Assembly (NCBI RefSeq): GCF_900129935.1
Contig: NZ_FQXJ01000026.1
Span: 1-59,334 of the forward strand
Direction: 5' to 3'
Origin: Desulfosporosinus lacus DSM 15449
GTDB taxonomy: Bacteria > Bacillota > Desulfitobacteriia > Desulfitobacteriales > Desulfitobacteriaceae
Length of the DNA stretch: 59,334 nucleotides
Position numbers and translations under genes: made by a program. The notes beneath the pieces were generated by a model. The model saw nothing but the letters and a program-made list of their open reading frames with translations. It was not told the DNA's origin and made no database searches. Of this stretch, positions 35,820 to 44,039 are shown in pieces; within the stretch, counting starts at the first letter, position 1; each line of letters starts with the position of its first letter.

Positions 35820-37874
35820 TTGACAAGCGACGTTAAGGTGTATAGGAATGTTTGTCCTCGTAACTGTTACAATACTTGTGCTATGCTTTCACATGTAGTC
35901 AATGGCAAATTACTTAAAGTAGAAGGAGACCCTTCACATGGATACAGCCAGGGACGTTTATGTGCTAAAGGGTATGCTTATACCAGCTATGTTTATAGTT
36001 CTGAGCGGTTGCGGTATCCGCTAAAGCAGTATCCCAGAGGGTCAGGGAATTGGGTGCGCATCACCTGGGAAGAGGCGTTGAATCTTATTTCCGCTAAACT
36101 ATTAGATTTGAATCATCGTTATGGTTCCAATCGCTCTCTCGCTTATAACAAATGCTCAGGCAATGTTGGTATTTTACATTATGCCACAGAAGGAATGTTT
36201 AACAGTTTTGGTTCCCATACTAAGTTAAGAGGAAATCCTTGTATGTCTGCAGGAATGGATGCTGTAACATATAGTTCTGGAGGGGGAAAAAGTCCTGATC
36301 CTGAAGCCATGTCAAACTCTAAGCTAATCGTTATTTGGGGAGCCAACCCTGCATGGACGGCTATTCATCAGCTTAAGTTTATTAATCAAGCCAGAGATAA
36401 AGGGGCTGTACTTGTTGTCATTGACCCAGTCTATACCGCAACGGCTGCCACTGCAGACTATTATATCCAAATACGGCCTGGCACTGATGGACTGCTAGCC
36501 TTAGGGATTGCTAAGGTTTTAGTTGAAGGGGGCAGGTATGATTCATCGTTTGTTGAGGAACATGTTGTAGGCTGGGACAGTTTTGAAAGTTATCTTACAG
36601 AGAAAGTAAGTTTAGAAGAGGTTCAAAGTATAACTGGAGTTGCGAAAAATGTTGTAGAGTTACTTGCAGACCTATACTTTCGAAATGATCCTGCGGCCAG
36701 TTGGTGCGGCTTTGGCTTACAACGCTATCAAAATGGCGGTCAAAATGTGAGAGCAATCTATGCGTTGAGTGCCTTAACTGGCAATGTTGGCAAAGCAGGC
36801 GGAGATTTTTATTATTTTCATCCCGCTACAGATTTTTTTCCATTGAATTTATTAAATTATCAAGGTCCGAATGATGGTCAAGTTACGAGAACTATTGATA
36901 TAAATTATTTTCCATCACAGGCCTTATCACTAGTGGATCCACCGGTGAAGTTTTTGTGGATTGCAGGCAGAAATCCATTGAGTCAGGACCAAGAGGTTCA
37001 AGATTGGACGAAGTTGTTAAAAGAACTGGAAATGGTAGTGACTGTTGATTTATTCATGACAAAAACCGCAGAAGTGTCGGATATTGTTCTCCCGGCGACA
37101 AGTCAGTTTGAGGATTTGGATATTAATGTGAGTTACTGGCACCATTGGGCTGCCCTAAACCAAAAAGCTATTGAACCTTATTATGAGACAAAAAGTGATT
37201 TGGAAATTGCTCAACAATTGACTCGAAAGTTAAATGAATTACAGCCAGGTTTCTCTAATTTTCCATCTGAGAGATCTGCTGAGGAATGGGTTGAGAGTGA
37301 ATTTACTCCGGAAATATTAGAACTCTACGGACTGTCGAGTTGGAGAGAACTTGAAAAAGCACCAGCAAAACTGCGAATCGGAAACAAACCCTGGCTTGAT
37401 TTTAAAACGGATACGGGTAAATTTGAAATTTTCTCCAAGGATGCCAAAGAAGACAGACTTCCGGCATTGCCAAGATTTTGGGCTGGAAGCAGTGATCCTT
37501 CCTTTCCTCTCCGTTTGTTAACCCCGCAAAACATTACGGGCATCCATTCTCAAAACTGGTTATTAGAGTGGATAGGGCCTGACGAAAGAAGAAATGATGT
37601 AACCATGAATCCATTCGACGCTGTTTTGAGAAAGGTTCAGGATGGAGATGAGGTTAGAATTTATAATGCTCAGGGAAGCGTTACTCGGAAAGCAAGGTTA
37701 AATCAGGAAGTATTACCGGGGATAGTTATAATTTATCAAGGCGGCAAAGAACCCGTGAATAGTCTGCTTTCCGGTTTATCTGCGGATATGGGGAAAAAGT
37801 ACAGCGGAAGTGAAGGTGCTGCACTTTATAATGCTTTTGTCGAAGTGGAAAAGATCGTGAGGAGTCAGATATGA
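35820..37874 (+). CDS. Cytoplasmic molybdopterin oxidoreductase, catalytic subunit (DMSO-reductase family)
   Basis: A 684-residue molybdopterin/bis-MGD enzyme. The N-terminal [4Fe-4S] motif is CPRNCYNTC (residues 12-20) with a fourth Cys near 48. The SKLIVIWGANPAWT, GTDGLLALG and MDAVTYSSGG segments of the DMSO reductase superfamily follow, and the C-terminal domain (about 560-680) binds MGD. There is no Tat signal, so it acts in the cytoplasm or on the inner face. The next gene (FeS subunit) overlaps by 4 bases. The substrate is unknown. TTG 35820 lies 6 bases after GGGGGAG. Confidence 0.9.
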   Translation: MTSDVKVYRNVCPRNCYNTCAMLSHVVNGKLLKVEGDPSHGYSQGRLCAKGYAYTSYVYSSERLRYPLKQYPRGSGNWVRITWEEALNLISAKLLDLNHRYGSNRSLAYNKCSGNVGILHYATEGMFNSFGSHTKLRGNPCMSAGMDAVTYSSGGGKSPDPEAMSNSKLIVIWGANPAWTAIHQLKFINQARDKGAVLVVIDPVYTATAATADYYIQIRPGTDGLLALGIAKVLVEGGRYDSSFVEEHVVGWDSFESYLTEKVSLEEVQSITGVAKNVVELLADLYFRNDPAASWCGFGLQRYQNGGQNVRAIYALSALTGNVGKAGGDFYYFHPATDFFPLNLLNYQGPNDGQVTRTIDINYFPSQALSLVDPPVKFLWIAGRNPLSQDQEVQDWTKLLKELEMVVTVDLFMTKTAEVSDIVLPATSQFEDLDINVSYWHHWAALNQKAIEPYYETKSDLEIAQQLTRKLNELQPGFSNFPSERSAEEWVESEFTPEILELYGLSSWRELEKAPAKLRIGNKPWLDFKTDTGKFEIFSKDAKEDRLPALPRFWAGSSDPSFPLRLLTPQNITGIHSQNWLLEWIGPDERRNDVTMNPFDAVLRKVQDGDEVRIYNAQGSVTRKARLNQEVLPGIVIIYQGGKEPVNSLLSGLSADMGKKYSGSEGAALYNAFVEVEKIVRSQI

Positions 37875-38407
37875 CTGAGCAAATGGGTTTTTTGTTTAAT
37901 GCAGAACGGTGTGTAGGGTGTAAGTCCTGCGAGATGGCTTGTAAAAATGAGAACTCTACGCCAGCTAATGTCAATTGGCGCAGAGTATCATCCCAAGGCA
38001 CGGGAAACAATCTATCAATCTCCTGTAATCACTGTGAAAGTCCAGAATGCTTTAGGGTTTGCCCGCAAAGAGCTTATGTTAAGCGCAGGGATGGGATTGT
38101 GATGATTAATATAAATCGTTGTGATGGGTGTATGACCTGCGTTTCTGCTTGTCCCTATAAAGCACCTCAATTTGACTTAGAGAAACAAAAGGCTAGTAAA
38201 TGTACGTTTTGCCTGCCGCGCAGAGAAGCAGGCCTGCAACCAGCGTGTGTAAGTGCGTGTCATACTGGAGCTCTAAGCGTCATAAATACTGATCAGCCTC
38301 CTAAGAATACAGTGCCAACTATAGAAGGTTTTCCGGATATTCGACTGACGAAACCCTCTATTCGGTTTCGACCTGTCAAAGAAAAATTAAGGTATTGGAT
38401 CAAATAG
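37871..38407 (+). CDS. Four-cluster ferredoxin subunit (DmsB/NrfC-like) of the cytoplasmic molybdoenzyme
   Basis: A 178-residue electron-transfer protein with four cysteine sets for [4Fe-4S] clusters: CVGCKSCEMAC (about 15-25), CNHCESPECFRVC, CDGCMTCVSAC and the paired CTFC...CVSAC. It passes electrons to or from the catalytic subunit. ATGA overlap with the upstream gene indicates translational coupling. No membrane anchor follows, unlike in the second module, so this heterodimer may be soluble or use another partner. Confidence 0.9.
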   Translation: MTEQMGFLFNAERCVGCKSCEMACKNENSTPANVNWRRVSSQGTGNNLSISCNHCESPECFRVCPQRAYVKRRDGIVMININRCDGCMTCVSACPYKAPQFDLEKQKASKCTFCLPRREAGLQPACVSACHTGALSVINTDQPPKNTVPTIEGFPDIRLTKPSIRFRPVKEKLRYWIK

Positions 38408-38442
38408 TGAATGATGACTTGATGATATAATTAAGTAATAGG

Positions 38443-38578
38443 TCCTCCCAAGCAGAGTGAACTTAATCTGCATGGGGGGATTTCATTATTCAGCACTCAT
38501 ACCCCCGTCTTTGTATTTACATACAAAAAGATCAGGCGATATCTATACTCTTGTACAAATCCAAATGTGCAATAATAG
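38443..38578 (+). promoter_or_regulatory. Intergenic terminator and palindromic operator before the torD-dms module
   Basis: TCCTCCC..GCAGA / TCTGC..GGGGGGA (38443-38481) forms a terminator-like stem for the first module. A perfect palindrome TTTGTAT-TTAC-ATACAAA (38510-38527) follows, then TTGTAC (38551-38556), 16 bases, TAATAG (38573-38578) as a candidate promoter. The palindrome is a likely operator for a redox or substrate regulator. Confidence 0.5.
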
Positions 38579-38599
38579 TAATGAATGGGGGTGATTTAT

Positions 38600-39310
38600 A
38601 TGTTGGATGGCATGATGGCTCAAAAGACATTCAAACCGGCTGGTGAAAACGTTTTGGCCCTAATAGAGCTGAGAGCCTACGCATATGACGTCTTAAGGAG
38701 GACTTTTGCTTCGGAACCGTCACAAGAGTATTTAGTCTTGATGAAGGATACCATTGATCAATTTCCCTTTTCCTCAGAAAGTGAATATATTCTCAAAGGT
38801 ATAGAGGCTGTTAAAAAATCACTTGACCAACTTGACCCAAGTGTTGGGATTAGTAAGGACGTCTCGGAAGAACTGCTTTGGGACTATACCCGCATGTTTA
38901 TCGGTCCCGATCAATTAGTTGCACCCCCTTGGGAGTCGGCCTATGCCAATGAGGACAAACTCCTTTTTCAAAAGGAAACTTTGGCGGTTAGAGAGGCCTA
39001 TCTAAAATATTTATTTCTCCCAGTTCAATTTCAGCAGGAAGCTGACGACCATATTGGCTTGGAGCTGGATTTTATGTATCAGCTATGTCTTATCCTTTAT
39101 GAAAAAATGAAGTCCGGGGATTTGAGTTATGCAGAGGTTTTAGAGGATCAGAAAAGCTTCCTTCAACAACACCTTCTAACGTGGGTTGATCGCTTTGGCA
39201 AGGATGTTGTAAATAATTCTGCCACGGATTTCTACAAAGGAATGACAAATATCCTGACAGGATATTTGTCATTAGATCAAAGAGCTATCGAGGAGCTCTT
39301 GGCAATCTAA
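38600..39310 (+). CDS. TorD/DmsD-family molybdoenzyme chaperone
   Basis: A 236-residue all-helical protein of the TorD/DmsD redox enzyme maturation family, with the LLWDYTRMFIGPDQ and APPWESAY segments characteristic of these chaperones. They bind the Tat leader and the catalytic subunit until the molybdenum cofactor is inserted. It directly precedes the Tat-exported catalytic subunit gene (37-base gap). ATG 38600 follows GGGGGTGA; the ATG at 38585 overlaps that RBS. Confidence 0.9.
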   Translation: MLDGMMAQKTFKPAGENVLALIELRAYAYDVLRRTFASEPSQEYLVLMKDTIDQFPFSSESEYILKGIEAVKKSLDQLDPSVGISKDVSEELLWDYTRMFIGPDQLVAPPWESAYANEDKLLFQKETLAVREAYLKYLFLPVQFQQEADDHIGLELDFMYQLCLILYEKMKSGDLSYAEVLEDQKSFLQQHLLTWVDRFGKDVVNNSATDFYKGMTNILTGYLSLDQRAIEELLAI

Positions 39311-39347
39311 AAGAGTGTGTTTTAATTTCTATGGAGGTGAATCTTAT

Positions 39348-41891
39348 ATGGCAAATCTGGTCGATAAAGCAATTACCCATAAGCTAAGCAGAAGGTCTTT
39401 TCTTGGTTTGTCAGCAGGTGCCGTTGCGGCTGTCGCTCTTCCGGGGTGCGGGTTGCAGAAGGTTGATGCTGAAAAGGCTGCCGAGTTATCCCAAAAAGAA
39501 GGAGAATGGATCACCGCGGCGTGCTGGCATAACTGCGGGGGTCGATGTCTCAACAAAGCATATGTTGTTGATGGGGTTGTCCTTCGACAGAAAACAGACG
39601 ATACCCATCCAGACAGTCCGGACTTTCCTCAACAAAGGGGCTGTGCTCGGGGACGTTCACACCGAAAAATGGTTCTGGGAGCAGATCGGCTCAAATATCC
39701 GATGAAGCGTAAGAACTGGGAACCCGGGGGCGGTAAAAAAGAACTTCGAGGTAAGGACGAGTGGGTTCGTATTACTTGGGATGAAGCTTTGGATATCATG
39801 GCCAGTGAGCTTAAGCGAATCAAGGAAAAGTACGGAAATGCGGCCTTCTTTGCGCCTGCCGGCGGTTCTGGCGGCGGAATGGAACCGCAACGCGTCTTAA
39901 ATGCCTATGGCGGGTGCACAGAGCGTTGGGGGAACGTTTCCTGGGGATCATGGCCTGACGTTTACAGTACTGTTACAGGACTTCCGAATAATGGATCCTC
40001 CTCAGGTAATGACCGATTTAGATTGCGTGATTCAAAACTCATAATCCTCTGGGGTGCAAACCCTGCTCAATCAAGTCAAGGCCTTCCGACCTATAACTAT
40101 TTACAAGCTAAGAAGGCCGGGGCGAAGTTTATTGTCATTGACCCACTTTATACAGAGTCTGCCAGAACCTTGGGAGACGAATGGATTCCGGTTCGCCCTG
40201 CGACCGACACAACCTTGCTCTTAGGAATGGCTCATCATATCATCACTAACAATTTACTCGATCAGAAATTCTTGGATAATTGCACGATTGGATTTGACGC
40301 TGATCATATGCCAGAGGGCGCAGACCCTAAAGAGAACTTTAAGGATTATGTTCTTGGAACCTACGACGGGACACCAAAGACTGCGGAATGGGCTTCAAAG
40401 ATCTGTGGTGTCAGCGCAGAAATCATCCAAAAGTTTGCTCAAGAATATGCCACGACTAAACCGGCAGCTATCATTTCAGGGGGAGCACCAGCCCGTATCA
40501 ATAATGGAGAACACTTGCCGCATGCCATGATGACCCTCGCCTATATGACGGGGAATGTGGGAATTCCGGGCGCGGGAGTTAGTCCTAATATGCATAACTC
40601 GGCAACTAATGCCGGGCCGGCATTAGTTCAACCCGGGGGTAATGGCATCCCTAAAGTTAACAATCCCATCGCTAAAAATCGAATCAATAGCGGGGAAATG
40701 TGGGATGCGGTTCTTAATGGGCAATTCACTGAAAGCAAAGGAAAGATGGTCGACGTTAATATCCAGATGATCTGGAACTGGTTTAGTCATAACTTGAACC
40801 AGAGAGCCGGTACGACCCGAGGGATTGAAGCTCATAAAAAAGTTGAATTTGCAGTTGCTCAAAATCTATTTTTGACTACTGACGCCAGGTATTCTGATTT
40901 AGTATTACCGGTTACGTCCCAATGGGAGAGACTGGGAGGTTTACTCACAGGAAATCGGGAAATTCTCATATATCATACACAAGTTATCAAACCGCTTTTT
41001 GAGACTAAAAGTGATATGTGGATTGTGACAGAAATCGCTAAACGCTTAGGGGTAGATACCAAAATTGTTAACCCAATTTCTGAGGAGCAACAATTATACA
41101 ATGCAATTGCAGGTGCAAAGGTCATCAAAGCGGATGGATCTGATTATGAGAAATTAGTAACTTTGACTGCGGAAGACATTCAGGAACTTGGAGCAAAAGG
41201 GACACCTCAGACCGGACGAATTTCCTATCAAGAATTCAAAGAAAAAGGGATTTATCAAGTCCCAAGATCTCGTGGAGATAAATTAGAATTTACGAGTTTT
41301 GAAGATTTCTTGGCAGATCCTGTTGGCAAAAAATTGGCCACTCCCAGTGGTAAATTTGAAATCTACTGTGATTCCCTCTCTAAGAAGATCGAAAAAATTG
41401 GTTTTAGTACAAAGTCTCCTATCCCGAAATATGATCCACCTTTGGAAGGATATGAAGATGGCTTAAAAGATGGCTATAATTTCCAGATTGTAACGATTCA
41501 TTATTATAGACGTTCCCACTCAACGCTGGACAATGTTCCCTGGCTTCGGGAAGCTTTCCCACAAGAATTTTGGATGAATGCGAGCGATGCCGCAAATTTG
41601 GGGATTAAGAACAATGATATCGTGAAAGTAACGAGCCGTCACGGTTCCGTAATCCGTCCCGCCTATGTCACAGAACGGATCATGCCGGGAGTTGTGGCCC
41701 TGGGAGAAGGGGCCTGGGTTGAGATGGATGAACAAGCGGGAGTTGATAAGGCCGGAAGCACCGGGATTCTTAACGGACCTATCGCTACGGGTCAAGGTCA
41801 TTCAGGCTATAATTCATGTAATGTTAAGGTTGAGAAGTACAATAAGCCACTTGAGCCAGATGTCAAATGGCCTCAACGAATCATTTTCTAA
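39348..41891 (+). CDS. dmsA: Tat-exported molybdopterin oxidoreductase catalytic subunit (DmsA-like)
   Basis: An 847-residue DMSO-reductase-family enzyme. The twin-arginine signal SRRSFLG (Arg15-Arg16) precedes a hydrophobic segment ending in LPGC, so the protein is exported folded and may be lipid-anchored. The [4Fe-4S] motif CWHNCGGRC (about 59-67) follows, then SKLIILWGANPAQSSQG and the MGD-binding C-terminus. It forms a complex with the downstream dmsB- and dmsC-like products facing outward. The terminal acceptor (DMSO, another N/S-oxide, or other) cannot be told from sequence. ATG 39348 follows GGAGGTG. Confidence 0.9.
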   Translation: MANLVDKAITHKLSRRSFLGLSAGAVAAVALPGCGLQKVDAEKAAELSQKEGEWITAACWHNCGGRCLNKAYVVDGVVLRQKTDDTHPDSPDFPQQRGCARGRSHRKMVLGADRLKYPMKRKNWEPGGGKKELRGKDEWVRITWDEALDIMASELKRIKEKYGNAAFFAPAGGSGGGMEPQRVLNAYGGCTERWGNVSWGSWPDVYSTVTGLPNNGSSSGNDRFRLRDSKLIILWGANPAQSSQGLPTYNYLQAKKAGAKFIVIDPLYTESARTLGDEWIPVRPATDTTLLLGMAHHIITNNLLDQKFLDNCTIGFDADHMPEGADPKENFKDYVLGTYDGTPKTAEWASKICGVSAEIIQKFAQEYATTKPAAIISGGAPARINNGEHLPHAMMTLAYMTGNVGIPGAGVSPNMHNSATNAGPALVQPGGNGIPKVNNPIAKNRINSGEMWDAVLNGQFTESKGKMVDVNIQMIWNWFSHNLNQRAGTTRGIEAHKKVEFAVAQNLFLTTDARYSDLVLPVTSQWERLGGLLTGNREILIYHTQVIKPLFETKSDMWIVTEIAKRLGVDTKIVNPISEEQQLYNAIAGAKVIKADGSDYEKLVTLTAEDIQELGAKGTPQTGRISYQEFKEKGIYQVPRSRGDKLEFTSFEDFLADPVGKKLATPSGKFEIYCDSLSKKIEKIGFSTKSPIPKYDPPLEGYEDGLKDGYNFQIVTIHYYRRSHSTLDNVPWLREAFPQEFWMNASDAANLGIKNNDIVKVTSRHGSVIRPAYVTERIMPGVVALGEGAWVEMDEQAGVDKAGSTGILNGPIATGQGHSGYNSCNVKVEKYNKPLEPDVKWPQRIIF

Positions 41892-41906
41892 GAGAGGTGA
41901 AGAAGA

Positions 41907-42458
41907 ATGGCACAACTAGGATTTTATTATGATATGACGATTTGCACGAGTTGCAAAGTGTGTCAAATAGCCTGTAATGATAAAAACGATTTGGAAGTCG
42001 GGACTCTTTTCCGAAAAGTTCATAATTTTGAAGGGGGAAAGTTCCCAAAACCTTGGGCGTATAACCTCTCCATGGCCTGTAATCATTGTGCAGAACCTAA
42101 ATGTACGAAGAACTGTCCGACAGGAGCACTGTACAAAAGGGAAAAAGACGGTATTGTAATGTTTGATGAAGAGAAGTGTATTGGGTGTAAGTTGTGCACT
42201 TGGTCCTGTCCTTATGGAGCCCCCAAATATATTGAGTCCAAAGGGAAATCAGGGAAGTGTAATTTCTGTGTGGATCTGATTGATGCCGGGGAACAACCCG
42301 CTTGCGTAGATGCTTGTCAAATGAGAGCCCTTGAATTTGGTGATATCGAAGAACTGCGCAAAAAATATGGCAATACAGCAGATATCAAGGGACTACCGGA
42401 ATCAGGAATAACCCACCCGTCAATTACGATTAACCCAAATAAAGAAGCCATGAAGTAA
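41907..42458 (+). CDS. dmsB: DmsB-like four-cluster ferredoxin subunit
   Basis: A 183-residue protein with four [4Fe-4S] cysteine sets: CTSCKVCQIAC (about 12-22), CNHCAEPKCTKNC, CIGCKLCTWSC and CNFC...CVDAC. It carries electrons between the quinol-oxidising anchor and the catalytic subunit. No signal peptide, so it would be exported together with the Tat-dependent partner. It follows dmsA by 15 bases with RBS GAGAGGTG. The set is longer and better preserved at the C-terminus than the cytoplasmic paralogue at 37871-38407. Confidence 0.92.
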   Translation: MAQLGFYYDMTICTSCKVCQIACNDKNDLEVGTLFRKVHNFEGGKFPKPWAYNLSMACNHCAEPKCTKNCPTGALYKREKDGIVMFDEEKCIGCKLCTWSCPYGAPKYIESKGKSGKCNFCVDLIDAGEQPACVDACQMRALEFGDIEELRKKYGNTADIKGLPESGITHPSITINPNKEAMK

Positions 42459-42491
42459 ATTCAAGCAAAGTGATAAAAGGAGGCCTGATCA

Positions 42492-43367
42492 ATGTTTGCT
42501 GAAGAATGGCCGTTAATGATGTTTACCCTGATTAGTCAGCTTGCAATAGGAAGTTTTATTATGCTCGTGCTCATTCGCTCCATGTTGGCTAAAAAAGATG
42601 CTTCGTCAGCTCAACGTCTGACAAGTTTCGGTTTTCTGGCAGTAGGGCCAATCATGGCTCTAGCCCTTTTATTCTCGCTCTTTCACCTGGGGACTCCAAT
42701 GGGTGCCTATCGATCCATCTTGAACCTAAGTTCATCTTGGTTAAGTCGTGAAATATTGACTGCTGGTTTGTTCTTTGTTCTGTGGTTCGCCACCTACAAA
42801 GTTTATCAGAAAGAAAATGCAGGCAATGCCTTGGGATGGATAACCGCTCTAGTCGGACTGCTCACCATTTTTAGCATGGCGAGTATCTATAGCAATTCCA
42901 TTCGTCCGGCTTGGTCCAATGCCCATACCTTTATCGCTTTCTTCGGAGCTACCCTCGTGTTGGGGTATGCGGGAGCTGCGGCGCTGATCGGTCACATTGC
43001 TAAAGGGCAAACTTTATCGGCTGAGGCAATGGCTGCTTTAAAGAAAGTTGGCTATGCAGCAGCAGTGGCACTAATCATTCCTCTGATTTACCTGCCAGTA
43101 TACTTTGGCAATCTTAATAGTGGTGACGCAGCAGCTCAAGCTTCCAGTATGCTCTTATCCGGCAGCTACCTGATCCCACTAGTCCTTAGGTGGGTACTCT
43201 CCCTAATCGGAGTTATGATGTTAATAAACGTAATATTTAAGCAAAGTAAAGGAGCAAAAATTCTTCCTGCAAACAGCATTCTCTTAGCTGTGGCCTTAAT
43301 CCTGGTTGGAGAATTTATTGGCAGATATGTATTTTATGCTTCAGCAGTGTCTATCATGATAGGATAA
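42492..43367 (+). CDS. dmsC: DmsC-like membrane anchor subunit
   Basis: A 291-residue protein with about eight membrane segments of the DmsC anchor family, including the conserved SLFHLGTPMGAYRSILNLSS region (about 60-80). It anchors the enzyme and exchanges electrons with menaquinol. RBS AAGGAGG precedes ATG by 7-8 bases. Last gene of torD-dmsA-dmsB-dmsC, followed by a terminator. Confidence 0.92.
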   Translation: MFAEEWPLMMFTLISQLAIGSFIMLVLIRSMLAKKDASSAQRLTSFGFLAVGPIMALALLFSLFHLGTPMGAYRSILNLSSSWLSREILTAGLFFVLWFATYKVYQKENAGNALGWITALVGLLTIFSMASIYSNSIRPAWSNAHTFIAFFGATLVLGYAGAAALIGHIAKGQTLSAEAMAALKKVGYAAAVALIIPLIYLPVYFGNLNSGDAAAQASSMLLSGSYLIPLVLRWVLSLIGVMMLINVIFKQSKGAKILPANSILLAVALILVGEFIGRYVFYASAVSIMIG

Positions 43368-43438
43368 AAATACTCAGAATTGATAGTGTTGCCTTGATTT
43401 AAAACAAGAAAGATCTCGTAGAAAAATTGATTCTTCAA

Positions 43439-43481
43439 AAGCAAAAAATCCTTTTCCAAATTGGGAAAGGATTTTTTGCTT
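43439..43481 (+). terminator. Terminator of the dms operon
   Basis: Arms AAGCAAAAAATCCTTTTCC / GGGAAAGGATTTTTTGCTT (43439-43457, 43463-43481) with one mismatch and a short loop. Confidence 0.88.
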
Positions 43482-43597
43482 TGCTTAGCGCCTTGAAGGT
43501 GCTCTAATTACCAATGTTCTGTTAATGTTTGGAATTGCGTGGCTGGGCTTGGCGGTTGCCAAATAATTCTAACGGGGTAACGATAAGTTTAGTGTGA

Positions 43598-43654
43598 GTG
43601 AACTCGTTCTGCTAAAGCTGAACATTGATACTATCGTCACTCGGAATTGATAAA
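43598..43654 (+). repeat. Dispersed structured repeat, shortened copy C
   Basis: GTGAACTCGTTC with hairpin GTTCTGC-TAAA-GCTGAAC, followed directly by ACTATCGTCAC (as in the interior of copy A) and the shared 3' end TCGGAATTGATA. The conserved AAGTAGAATAAG and the 3' hairpin are missing, so this looks like an internal-deletion derivative. It lies about 55 bases upstream of the AbrB-type gene. TTTAGTG just upstream is also shared with copy A. Confidence 0.6.
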
Positions 43655-43659
43655 ATAAC

Positions 43660-43692
43660 TTGTAAGTATGATAAGTATGATGTATCATACTT
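43660..43692 (+). promoter_or_regulatory. Promoter with palindromic operator of the AbrB-type gene
   Basis: TTGTAA (43660-43665), 17 bases, TATCAT (43683-43688). The spacer and -10 are covered by AAGTATGAT-GT-ATCATACTT (43673-43692), a perfect 9-bp inverted repeat, preceded by another direct GTATGAT copy. Autorepression by the downstream swapped-hairpin protein is a reasonable inference. Confidence 0.6.
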
Positions 43693-43710
43693 CATAGAGG
43701 TGGTAAGAAA

Positions 43711-43977
43711 ATGATGCATCATGGTAAGTTTTATGGTTCAACGGTTATGGGAGAACGTGGACAAGTGGTTATTCCTGCCGAGGCCAGAGAAGAAATCGGT
43801 ATCCTGCCGGGTGAGAAACTTATAGTTCTTGGCAATAAGAGAAGAGGGGTCGTCATCTTATTCAAATCTGATGTTATGACAAGATTTGCAGACATGATGT
43901 TTCGAAAAACCAAATTTTTTGAGGAATTGTTTAATTGTTCCGATGGGGATTCGGATCAGGATAAAACAAAAAGATAA
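43711..43977 (+). CDS. AbrB/MazE/SpoVT-type DNA-binding protein
   Basis: An 88-residue protein with an N-terminal swapped-hairpin AbrB domain (about residues 8-52), including the typical GERGQVVIPAEAREEIGI and LPGEKLIVLG. The basic/acidic C-terminal tail is not assigned. It is a dimeric DNA-binding regulator. No toxin gene follows, so a MazE antitoxin role is unlikely. It lies 63 bases before the UbiB-like gene and may share a transcript with it. RBS GAGGTGG precedes ATG 43711. Confidence 0.88.
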   Translation: MMHHGKFYGSTVMGERGQVVIPAEAREEIGILPGEKLIVLGNKRRGVVILFKSDVMTRFADMMFRKTKFFEELFNCSDGDSDQDKTKR

Positions 43978-44039
43978 GAATCAGCGCATAACAGTTAAGG
44001 TAAACATAATGTTCGAGGCTTAAGACTAGGAGGAAACTG

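Noticed and set aside
38585-38599. ATG 38585 as start of the torD gene
   Set aside because: It overlaps the GGGGGTGA RBS that serves ATG 38600.
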